This document shows, in pieces, positions 1-7,311 of a DNA stretch of 8,517 nucleotides (position 1 is its first letter; each line of letters opens with the position of its first letter). The translations under genes and the position numbers were made by a program. A model generated the notes under the pieces. The model did no database searches. It was not told the DNA's origin and saw nothing but the letters and a program-made list of their open reading frames with translations. Source of the stretch: an uncultured beta proteobacterium (GTDB lineage Bacteria > Pseudomonadota > Gammaproteobacteria > Burkholderiales > Burkholderiaceae_C); contig CAJBVC010000627.1 of NCBI GenBank assembly GCA_903958915.1, positions 1-8,517 of the forward strand, in the 5' to 3' direction.

Positions 1-1253
1 CACTTTGCAAAGGCAGCCTGAAAGTCGTCAGCGATCATGCGGCGAATTTTCTGGGCTTGCAGGTAGTACGCATCGTAATAGCCGTGCGACAAAACGTAAG
101 TTCCGATCATGATGCGGCGTTTGACCTCGTCGCCAAACCCTTCGGCGCGGGTTTTCTGGTACATATCGGCCAGGTCGGTAAATTTTTGCGCGCGGTGGCC
201 AAACTTGACGCCGTCAAAACGGCTCAGGTTACTCGATGCTTCCGCTGGTGCAATGATGTAGTACACAGGGATGGACAACTCAGTGCGAGGCAGATGGATG
301 GGCACCAAGATTGCGCCCAATTGTTCATACTGTTTCAACGCAGCTTCCACCGCTGCACCGACGTCGCTGGCGAGGCCGGCGCCGAAGAATTCTGCCGGTA
401 CTCCTACGCGCAATCCTTGCAGTGAATCATGCAGTTGCGTGGTGAAGTCTTCCGCGGGCTGGTCCAGCGACGTCGAGTCACGGTCAGGATCGGGTCCGCA
501 CATGGCCGACAGCAGCAAGGCGCAGTCCTGGGCGGAACGTGCCATCGGGCCAGCTTGGTCCAGGCTGGAGGCAAACGCCACCATGCCATAGCGCGAAGCG
601 CGACCGTACGTGGGCTTGATGCCAGTGATGCCGCAAAACGCCGCGGGTTGGCGAATCGAGCCGCCAGTGTCCGTACCGCTGGCGGCAGGCGCCAGGCGCG
701 CCGCCACTGCCGCTGCGCTGCCGCCCGATGAGCCACCCGGAACACGCTCCGCGTTCCATGGGTTGCGCACTGGCGCGGGAACCTTTGACCCTATCGGCGC
801 AATAGCCGAGTTCTCATTGCCGGAGCCCATGGCGAATTCATCACAGCTGAGCTTGCCCAATGTCACCATGCCCGCTTGTGAAAGCTTGGCAACGACGGTC
901 GCGTCAAACGGGGAACGATAGCCCTGGAGCATGCGTGACCCCGCTGTGGCTGCGAAGTCTTTGGTGACGAAAATATCCTTGTGCGCCACTGGAACACCTT
1001 CGAGCAACCCCGCGGTCCCTTGAGCCAAGCGCTGATCGGCAGCGCGCGCCTGGGTAAGCGTCACTTCTTCCTGCAGGTCTACGAATGCACACAGTCCTGT
1101 GTGGGCGCGAATGCGTGTCAAAAAGTGCTGTGCCAACTCGACAGCGGACACCTGCTTGGCGCGCAACGCTTGCGCCAGCGCCAGCACACCCAGTTCATGC
1201 AGTTGGTTAGAAGAAGTTTTCGAAAAGGATGTCATGCTGTGATCAATGCCCAT
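1..1253 (-). CDS. gatA: Asp-tRNA(Asn)/Glu-tRNA(Gln) amidotransferase subunit A (GatA), 3' end off the window
   Basis: GatA is the glutaminase subunit of GatCAB. It releases ammonia from glutamine, and GatB uses it to amidate Glu-tRNA(Gln) or Asp-tRNA(Asn) in the cytoplasm. The minus frame is open from 1253 to the left edge (about 417 codons; GatA is usually 480-500, so roughly 70-80 residues are missing). Amidase-signature landmarks are visible: the VAHKD lysine at 978-980, the GGSSGGS block with the cis-serine near 726-734, and the [11 protein letters not shown] block with the nucleophile serine at 657-659. These form the Ser-cisSer-Lys triad of the family. An ATG at 1253 overlaps the gatC stop by one base (TAATG), with AAGG about 10 bases upstream, which suggests coupling. 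A second in-frame ATG at 1235 (MTSFSK...) gives an equally plausible N-terminus but has no obvious Shine-Dalgarno. gatB probably follows outside the window. Confidence 0.96.
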   Translation of the reverse strand, partial: MGIDHSMTSFSKTSSNQLHELGVLALAQALRAKQVSAVELAQHFLTRIRAHTGLCAFVDLQEEVTLTQARAADQRLAQGTAGLLEGVPVAHKDIFVTKDFAATAGSRMLQGYRSPFDATVVAKLSQAGMVTLGKLSCDEFAMGSGNENSAIAPIGSKVPAPVRNPWNAERVPGGSSGGSAAAVAARLAPAASGTDTGGSIRQPAAFCGITGIKPTYGRASRYGMVAFASSLDQAGPMARSAQDCALLLSAMCGPDPDRDSTSLDQPAEDFTTQLHDSLQGLRVGVPAEFFGAGLASDVGAAVEAALKQYEQLGAILVPIHLPRTELSIPVYYIIAPAEASSNLSRFDGVKFGHRAQKFTDLADMYQKTRAEGFGDEVKRRIMIGTYVLSHGYYDAYYLQAQKIRRMIADDFQAAFAK

Positions 1254-1552
1254 TACTCAATGACCTTGGGAACCAGAAAAAGTCCGTTTTCCACAGCGGG
1301 TGCGTTGCGCTGGTTGGCTTCGCGTTGGTTCGGCTCGGTCGCCACATCGTCACGCAGACGCAGTGCAATATGCGACACGGCTGCTGCTGGATGGGCCAGT
1401 GGCGCAACGCCCGACGTGTCGACCGCGCGCATCTTTTCAACAATGGCGAAAAACTCATTCATTTGGGTAAGCATGCGCTCACTTTGCTCTGGTTGAAGTT
1501 CCAGGCGTGCTAACTTTGCGATGCGCGCGATGTCGGAAGCGGTCAGGGACAT
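1253..1552 (-). CDS. gatC: Asp-tRNA(Asn)/Glu-tRNA(Gln) amidotransferase subunit C (GatC)
   Basis: GatC is the small subunit that wraps around GatA and GatB and stabilises the GatCAB amidotransferase. The 99-residue product starts [19 protein letters not shown], the typical GatC N-terminal helix, and has the family length and the usual C-terminal proline-rich stretch ending PKVIE. The frame stays open upstream to an ATG at 1681. The 43 extra residues are low-complexity, resemble no GatC and would lie across the divergent promoter region, so I place the start at 1552. No strong Shine-Dalgarno is visible before 1552. It is the first gene of a gatC-gatA operon, with a one-base stop/start overlap onto gatA, and is transcribed divergently from mreB. 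Confidence 0.95.
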   Translation of the reverse strand: MSLTASDIARIAKLARLELQPEQSERMLTQMNEFFAIVEKMRAVDTSGVAPLAHPAAAVSHIALRLRDDVATEPNQREANQRNAPAVENGLFLVPKVIE

Positions 1553-2801
<1,249 letters not shown>

Positions 2802-2817
2802 GTAGTCGGGGTCAGCG

Positions 2818-3738
2818 ATGCCGCTTGGTACGCTGGACAGAGTTCCTCCTCCCTTCTTTCGCCAGGGACCATCGGCGCTGTCCAAATTGGCGATGTGCAG
2901 TGCCCTGGCGTTGCTGTTTATGGTGGCAGACGCGCGGTTCAAGGTGATGCAGCCGTTGCGGGTCAGTCTTGCCGTTGTACTGTACCCCGTGCAGTGGTTG
3001 GCGATGCGACCCGTGTTGCTGGCGCAAAGTGCAGGCCAGTACTTTGCATCCCTTGCATCGGCCCAAGAGGCGCAAGAACAGGCACAGTTGCAGCGCAGTC
3101 TGCAGTCTCAGCGCGCCAATCAGGTCGAACAGCTGTCCATCGAAAACGAACGGCTTCGCAAATTGCTTGGGCTGCGTGACCGGCTGCAGGCCACGGCGGT
3201 CTCAGCGCAAGTGATTTACGACGCTGCAGACCCGTATACCCGAAAAGTAGTGATCGACAAGGGGCAACTGCAGCATGTCGGTGTGGGCTCGCCGGTGCTG
3301 GATGAGTTTGGTGTCTTGGGGCAGGTAACGCGGGTCTATCCGCTGGTCAGTGAAGTGACGCTGATCACCGACCGTGATCAGGCCATTCCGGTACTCAATA
3401 CACGCACTGGCGCACGCGGTGTCGCCTTTGGCGATGTGACGACACACGCCGATGCCCTGGAACTGCGTTTCATGGCGGCCAATGCCGATGTGGTGGCTGG
3501 GGACTTGTTGACCACCAGCGGTGTGGACGGGGTGTACCCCCCTGGGCTTGCTGTGGCGCGTGTGGAGAAGGTCGAGCGCCGTGTCGATGCGGTCTTTGCG
3601 CGAATCTATTGCACCCCCATGGCGATGGTTTCAGGGGCGATGCACGTGATGGTACTGGAGCCTGTGAGCGCACAGATTCCTGATCGCCCAGCGCCCGCAG
3701 CCGCCGTCGTGGCTGGAAAAAAAGGGGCGCCCAAGTGA
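2818..3738 (+). CDS. mreC: Rod-shape-determining protein MreC
   Basis: MreC is the bitopic inner-membrane protein that links cytoplasmic MreB filaments to periplasmic wall enzymes and is known to bind and activate PBP2. The 306-residue product has a short cytoplasmic N-terminus (MPLGTLDR, FFRQGPSA), one membrane segment at about 21-38, a coiled coil rich in Q/E/R/L at about 78-118 (SIENERLRKLLGLR), then the beta-rich MreC core with RKVVIDKG, GVLGQV and LITDRDQAIPV. The tail is Ala/Pro/Lys-rich. It starts 16 bases after the mreB stop; GGGG at 2808-2811 is the only Shine-Dalgarno-like sequence. The last codons carry an A7 run (3717-3723), phased as A AAA AAA six codons before the stop codon. 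It is treated as a possible slippage site in the findings. Confidence 0.98.
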   Translation: MPLGTLDRVPPPFFRQGPSALSKLAMCSALALLFMVADARFKVMQPLRVSLAVVLYPVQWLAMRPVLLAQSAGQYFASLASAQEAQEQAQLQRSLQSQRANQVEQLSIENERLRKLLGLRDRLQATAVSAQVIYDAADPYTRKVVIDKGQLQHVGVGSPVLDEFGVLGQVTRVYPLVSEVTLITDRDQAIPVLNTRTGARGVAFGDVTTHADALELRFMAANADVVAGDLLTTSGVDGVYPPGLAVARVEKVERRVDAVFARIYCTPMAMVSGAMHVMVLEPVSAQIPDRPAPAAAVVAGKKGAPK

Positions 3739-3766
3739 GCCCAACTTGCTGTGTGAGGCAGGCAAC

Positions 3767-4297
3767 ATGATCATGCGCCGCGGGCAACAGTTGCTGCTGC
3801 CAGCCAATCCCTTGTTCATCTGGGGGAGTCTGCTGGGCGCGCTCCTGTTGAACATGGTGCAGAACATGGGTTTGTGGGGCAATGCTGCTTGGACACCCGA
3901 TGCCCTCGCGGTAGTGCTCGTGTTCTGGACGGTCCATCAGCCGCGGCGGGTGGGCATTGGTGCAGCTTTTGTATTTGGTTTGCTGATGGATGTCCACCAG
4001 GGAGGACTGCTAGGGCAACATGCAATGGCTTACACGGTTCTAAGTTTCCTGGCCATTACGATTCACCGTCGCGTGCTGTGGTTTAGCGTGCCCTCGCAAA
4101 CAGTTCAGGTATTACCGCTGTTTTTGGTCGCCCATACCATCGAACTGGTTTTGCGCATGATCGGTGGTGGTGGTTTCCCGGGTCTGTGGATCGTCGCAGC
4201 GCCATTCTTGGAGGCGGCTTTATGGCCATTGGCCAACATCCTGTTGCTTCTGCCACAGCGCCGCGCACCTGATCCGGACGAAAACAGACCGCTATGA
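3767..4297 (+). CDS. mreD: Rod-shape-determining membrane protein MreD
   Basis: MreD is the small polytopic inner-membrane partner of MreC in the elongasome; it modulates the MreC-PBP2 interaction. The 176-residue product is strongly hydrophobic, with about five or six membrane segments, including NPLFIWGSLLGALLLNM, DALAVVLVFWTV, a GIGAAFVFGLLMDVHQGGLLGQHA region (the LxxD and GxxLGxxA pattern common in MreD) and ALWPLANILLLL. I chose ATG 3767 because GAGG lies eight bases upstream and MIMRRGQQLLLPANPLF resembles relatives. ATG 3773 is possible, and the frame is open further upstream through a TTG at 3746 into mreC. It follows mreC by 28 bases. Its stop overlaps the mrdA start (ATGA), implying translational coupling. 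Confidence 0.95.
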   Translation: MIMRRGQQLLLPANPLFIWGSLLGALLLNMVQNMGLWGNAAWTPDALAVVLVFWTVHQPRRVGIGAAFVFGLLMDVHQGGLLGQHAMAYTVLSFLAITIHRRVLWFSVPSQTVQVLPLFLVAHTIELVLRMIGGGGFPGLWIVAAPFLEAALWPLANILLLLPQRRAPDPDENRPL

Positions 4298-6240
4298 CCG
4301 AGTTACGCGACGTCGAACGCGATCTAAGGCGTTTCCGTTCACGGGTTTTTGTCATCAGCCTGGTCGTGCTGGCCAGCTTTGCGCTCCTGCTGGCACGTTT
4401 GGTGTATTTGCAGGTGGTCCGTCACGAAGATTTGCGTGCGCAAGCAGAGAGTAACCGGACGTCCATCGTCCCGATCGTCCCGAACCGCGGATTGATACTC
4501 GACCGCAACGGCATTGTGCTGGCCAGCAACTACTCGGCCTACACGCTCGAGATTACGCCGTCCAAAACCGGGGGCTTAGAGCAGACACTGGAAAATCTCT
4601 CGCAGGTCATGGATGTCAGCGCGCGCGATCGCCGGCGATTCAAGAAACTGATGGAGGAGTCGAAGAGCTTTGAGTCTCTGCCGATTCGCACGCGGCTGAC
4701 CGACACGGAAGTGGCACGTTTTGCGGCGCAACGTTTTCGATTCCCCGGGGTGGATATCAAGGCGCGCCTGTTTCGCAGCTACCCGTACGGACCCTTGGCA
4801 AGCCATGTCATTGGATACATCGGCCGGATCAATCAGGCCGAAAAAGCGAAGATCGAGGATGACGAAGATCAGTCCAACTACCGGGGCACCGAGTACATCG
4901 GAAAACTCGGCGTCGAGCAGAGTTTCGAGAGTCAACTCCATGGGCTAACGGGGGTGGAGCAAATCGAGACATCGGCGGGAGGTCGTGCCGTACGTAAACT
5001 TGCAAGCAACCCGTCGACGCCTGGCAACGTCGTCATGCTATCGATTGACATCAAACTGCAGAAACTCATCGAAGACATGTATGGCGAGCGCCGAGGTGCT
5101 CTAGTGGCGCTGGATCCCAGGAACGGAGAAGTGCTGGCCTTCGTCAGCAAACCGACCTTTGACTCCAATTTGTTCGTCGAGGGCATCGACCAGGAGAACT
5201 GGCAAATGCTCAATGAATCCCTTGACAAGCCGCTACTCAACCGTGCCTTGCGCGGGACTTATCCGCCCGGGTCTACCTACAAGCCCTTTATGGCCATGGC
5301 GGCCTTGCAAACCGGGACGCGGTCGCCCACGACTCTGATCAATGACCCGGGTTTTTACATGTTTGGCGGACACCGTTTCGGCAGCCCCGAAAACGAGCGT
5401 GGTGGCATCATGGACATGCGTCGTGCCATTGTGGAGTCGAGCAACGCCTACTTTTATTCACTGGCCAATGAACTGGGCGTGGACACGATGCACGACTTCA
5501 TGAAGCCGATGGGCTTTGGGCAGATTACGGGGATCGACATCCACGGCGAGGTCCGCGGTGTGCTCCCCAGCCAAGCATGGAAGCGCAACTACTACAAACG
5601 CCCTGAGCAGAAGAAGTGGTATGCCGGCGAAACCATATCCCTGGGAATCGGACAGGGCTACAACAGCTTCACGATGCTCCAGTTGGCGCAGGCAACAGCT
5701 ACCATGGCCAACGCCGGGGTAAAGCACAAACCCCAATTGGTGATCGCCACCCAGGACGCAACAACCCGGGTGCGTACCCCTATTGCAGCAGAGCCACCCG
5801 TGGACCTCGGCTTCAAGCCAGAACATGTGGAGGTCATCCGTCGTGCCATGGTAGGTGTCACCCAGGAGGGAACCTCGACACGGGTGTTCGCCGGTGCGGG
5901 GTATCTCAGTGGCGGCAAGACCGGAACGGCGCAGGCCGTCTCCATGGCCAATCGGGAAAAGTACAACGCCGCCAGAATGGACGAGCATCAGCGCGATCAT
6001 TCGCTCTATATCGCTTTTGCGCCTGCAGAGAGTCCTACGATTGCGCTGGCGGTGATCGTGGAGAATGCCGGGTTCGGCTCTGCCTCTGCTGCGCCCATTG
6101 CACGCCGCGTATTCGACTATTGGCTGCTCGGGCAATATCCCGCTGAAGAGGACCTGGTCGCTGTCAGCAAAGGGCAGGCGACTGCGCCTATTGGCAAACC
6201 TCGCGTGGCAGCAGACCTCCCTTGGCCGCCCGTGCCGTAG
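4294..6240 (+). CDS. mrdA: Penicillin-binding protein 2, elongasome transpeptidase
   Basis: PBP2 is a class B penicillin-binding protein, the D,D-transpeptidase that cross-links new peptidoglycan during cell elongation together with RodA. The 648-residue product has a short cytoplasmic N-terminus, one membrane anchor at about 18-39, and the dimerisation/pedestal domain beginning NRTSIVPIVPNRGLILDRNG. The transpeptidase domain carries all three active-site motifs: S327-T-Y-K330 (SxxK, nucleophile S327), S382-S-N384 (SxN) and K542-T-G544 (KTG). Length and motif spacing match E. coli PBP2. The start overlaps the mreD stop by four bases with no strong Shine-Dalgarno, so it is probably translated by coupling. 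It is the last gene of the operon here: the usual partner rodA does not follow, and the next gene is convergent. An FtsI assignment is unlikely given the mre context and the N-terminal pedestal sequence. Confidence 0.97.
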   Translation: MTELRDVERDLRRFRSRVFVISLVVLASFALLLARLVYLQVVRHEDLRAQAESNRTSIVPIVPNRGLILDRNGIVLASNYSAYTLEITPSKTGGLEQTLENLSQVMDVSARDRRRFKKLMEESKSFESLPIRTRLTDTEVARFAAQRFRFPGVDIKARLFRSYPYGPLASHVIGYIGRINQAEKAKIEDDEDQSNYRGTEYIGKLGVEQSFESQLHGLTGVEQIETSAGGRAVRKLASNPSTPGNVVMLSIDIKLQKLIEDMYGERRGALVALDPRNGEVLAFVSKPTFDSNLFVEGIDQENWQMLNESLDKPLLNRALRGTYPPGSTYKPFMAMAALQTGTRSPTTLINDPGFYMFGGHRFGSPENERGGIMDMRRAIVESSNAYFYSLANELGVDTMHDFMKPMGFGQITGIDIHGEVRGVLPSQAWKRNYYKRPEQKKWYAGETISLGIGQGYNSFTMLQLAQATATMANAGVKHKPQLVIATQDATTRVRTPIAAEPPVDLGFKPEHVEVIRRAMVGVTQEGTSTRVFAGAGYLSGGKTGTAQAVSMANREKYNAARMDEHQRDHSLYIAFAPAESPTIALAVIVENAGFGSASAAPIARRVFDYWLLGQYPAEEDLVAVSKGQATAPIGKPRVAADLPWPPVP

Positions 6241-6252
6241 ATTTTCGATGGG

Positions 6253-7017
6253 TCACACCGCTCGCAAGAATGCGTCGTAACCGGTTTTCAGAATCAAGGC
6301 ACTGACGACAACAATGAACACGGTGCGCACAAATCCGGCACCGTGTTTGAGCGCGAGATGGGTGCCAGCGTAGCTGCCAACCACATTGCATAGTGCCATG
6401 GTCAAACCCACCTGCCACCAAATGTGTCCTTTGGCAGCAAACAGGACCATGGCAGCAAAGTTGGTTGCGGTGTTGAGCAATTTGGCGCACGCCGAAGCGT
6501 TCAGAAAGTCGTAGCCCAGCACGCGAACAAACAGGAATACAAAAAAGCTCCCGGTGCCAGGACCGAAGAACCCATCGTAAAACCCGACCAGTGCACCGAT
6601 TGCGGCTGCCAAAGCCACTTCGATACGCCCGGAGTAGCGCGGCGCGTGTTCTCGCCCCAGTTCCTTCTTCGCCAGTGTGTAGGCCAGCACCGCCGCAAGC
6701 ACAAAAGGCAGGAACTTACGCAAAAACTCTTGTGAAACGACGGTGACCAGCCATGCACCAGCAAAGGAGGCGAAGAATCCGATCGCCGCCGCCGGCAACA
6801 AGACATGCCAGCGTATGGAAACGCGCTGGCTGTACTGGTGGGTGGCCAGGGCTGTGCCCCAAATGGAAGCGCTTTTGTTGGTGCCAAACAGGGTTGCCGG
6901 ATGGGCGTTGGGGTATGCGGCGAAGAGGGCCGGAACCAGAATCAGGCCGCCGCCGCCCACGATTGCGTCCACAAAACCAGCCAACACTGACGCGCATGAG
7001 ACGAAGAGCAGATCCAT
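6253..7017 (-). CDS. TSUP family (TauE/SafE, YfcA-like) membrane transporter
   Basis: This is a member of the TSUP family of small polytopic inner-membrane proteins, some of which move sulfite, sulfoacetate or other organosulfur anions. The 254-residue product is hydrophobic with about eight predicted membrane segments and has the two internally related halves of the family. The first half contains GFVDAIVGGGGLILVPAL (about 14-31) and FGTNK. The second contains GFYDGFFGPGTGSF (about 145-158) and AKLLNTATN. These are the blocks I recall from E. coli YfcA. The substrate cannot be inferred. The start at 7017 gives MDLLFVSCASVLAGF, with GAGAG about 9 bases upstream. The gene converges on mrdA with 12 bases between stops, and a 25-bp inverted repeat lies just before its start. 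Confidence 0.9.
   Translation of the reverse strand: MDLLFVSCASVLAGFVDAIVGGGGLILVPALFAAYPNAHPATLFGTNKSASIWGTALATHQYSQRVSIRWHVLLPAAAIGFFASFAGAWLVTVVSQEFLRKFLPFVLAAVLAYTLAKKELGREHAPRYSGRIEVALAAAIGALVGFYDGFFGPGTGSFFVFLFVRVLGYDFLNASACAKLLNTATNFAAMVLFAAKGHIWWQVGLTMALCNVVGSYAGTHLALKHGAGFVRTVFIVVVSALILKTGYDAFLRAV
6317..6347. repeat. 10-bp perfect inverted repeat, possible attenuating hairpin past mrdA
   Basis: AACACGGTGC at 6317-6326 and GCACCGTGTT at 6338-6347 are perfect reverse complements around an 11-base loop. The stem lies inside the 3' part of the TSUP coding sequence, 76 bases past the mrdA stop. On the plus strand it is followed only by TGAGCG, so it lacks a proper U-tract. It may slow or end mre operon readthrough, or it may be coincidental coding sequence. 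Confidence 0.35.
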
Positions 7018-7031
7018 GTGCCCATTCTCTC

Positions 7032-7132
7032 ATTCCATATCCAAATCATTTGTGTCTAGGCGCGAAGCCGCAGGCAGTGCTGACATACGACAAGGAAAAG
7101 CAACAACGACACGGATGATTTGGAAATGGAAT
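7032..7132. repeat. 25-bp imperfect inverted repeat with 51-base spacer
   Basis: The arms are 7032-7056 and 7108-7132. The left arm and the reverse complement of the right arm match at 22 of 25 positions, sharing ATTCCAT, CCAAATCAT and GTGTC with three substitutions between them. The whole unit is 101 bases. In a TSUP transcript starting upstream, the arms would fold into a long hairpin whose 3' arm ends 14 bases before the start codon, next to the GAGAG Shine-Dalgarno-like sequence. Alternatives are a small non-autonomous mobile element or paired operator sites. No clean target-site duplication is visible; CCCAT occurs outside both ends (7021-7025, 7135-7139) but at unequal distances. Confidence 0.75.
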
Positions 7133-7139
7133 CACCCAT

Positions 7140-7167
7140 AAAAAAAGCACTGGGGTTACCAGTGCTT
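7140..7167 (-). terminator. Rho-independent terminator, minus strand
   Basis: On the minus strand a 9-bp perfect stem (AAGCACTGG / CCAGTGCTT, arms 7159-7167 and 7145-7153) with a 5-base loop runs directly into seven consecutive T residues (complement of A 7140-7146). This is a textbook intrinsic terminator for transcription arriving from the GMC gene or from an RNA in between. It lacks a T-run on the plus strand, so it acts in one direction. It separates the GMC transcript from the TSUP gene. Confidence 0.85.
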
Positions 7168-7174
7168 CCTTGAA

Positions 7175-7196
7175 CTGCATCGCTTGGCGGATGCAG
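7175..7196 (-). repeat. Hairpin just upstream of the minus-strand terminator
   Basis: CTGCATC at 7175-7181 and GATGCAG at 7190-7196 form a perfect 7-bp stem with an 8-base loop. On the minus strand it precedes the terminator stem by seven bases, giving two tandem hairpins at the transcript end. It may protect the GMC mRNA 3' end or belong to a small RNA released from this 3' region. Confidence 0.5.
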
Positions 7197-7311
7197 ATGT
7201 TATTGGTTTTCGTTTGCCGTCTCCTCGGCCTATCTTCCACGCGGTTTGCAGTTGCCACTGTTTACTCGGTGCGGATACTTTAGCGCAGGCGTGTGCTGCC
7301 GCACATCCGGA

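Larger units (their letters stand above)
7018..7311. other. Intergenic region between TSUP and GMC genes
   Basis: These 294 bases hold no convincing gene. From the GMC side, reading on the minus strand, there is a small TGTGC/GCACA hairpin (7292-7305), a 7-bp hairpin (7175-7196), an intrinsic terminator (7140-7167), then a 25-bp imperfect inverted repeat (7032-7132) ending 14 bases before the TSUP start. The TSUP promoter should lie here, but I see no good -35/-10 pair. A GTG-started 70-codon minus frame (7046-7258) runs through the terminator and repeat and resembles nothing. A 132-codon plus frame overlaps the TSUP gene antisense. Both are judged spurious. Confidence 0.7.

Noticed and set aside
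57..425. Plus-strand open frames within the gatA region
   Set aside because: The minus-strand gatA frame is continuous from 1253 to the left edge with all amidase motifs, so these are shadows.
3470..3997. 175-codon minus-strand open frame across mreC-mreD
   Set aside because: The product is Pro/His/Arg-rich, matches nothing recognisable and lies opposite two well-supported genes.
5458..6135. 225-codon minus-strand open frame within mrdA
   Set aside because: It is antisense to the PBP2 transpeptidase domain with no family resemblance. The composition (many C, H, R, G) is typical of a shadow frame.
7021..7139. CCCAT on both sides of the 25-bp inverted repeat as a target-site duplication
   Set aside because: The two copies lie at unequal distances from the repeat ends (6 and 2 bases) and a 5-mer match is easily random.
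7046..7258. 70-codon minus-strand GTG-started frame in the intergenic region
   Set aside because: It runs straight through the intrinsic terminator and both repeat arms, lacks a clear ribosome binding site and resembles no known protein.
7240..7275. GCCACTG stretch reminiscent of the cobalamin riboswitch core
   Set aside because: The other conserved blocks of that riboswitch are not visible nearby, and no vitamin B12 gene follows on the plus strand.
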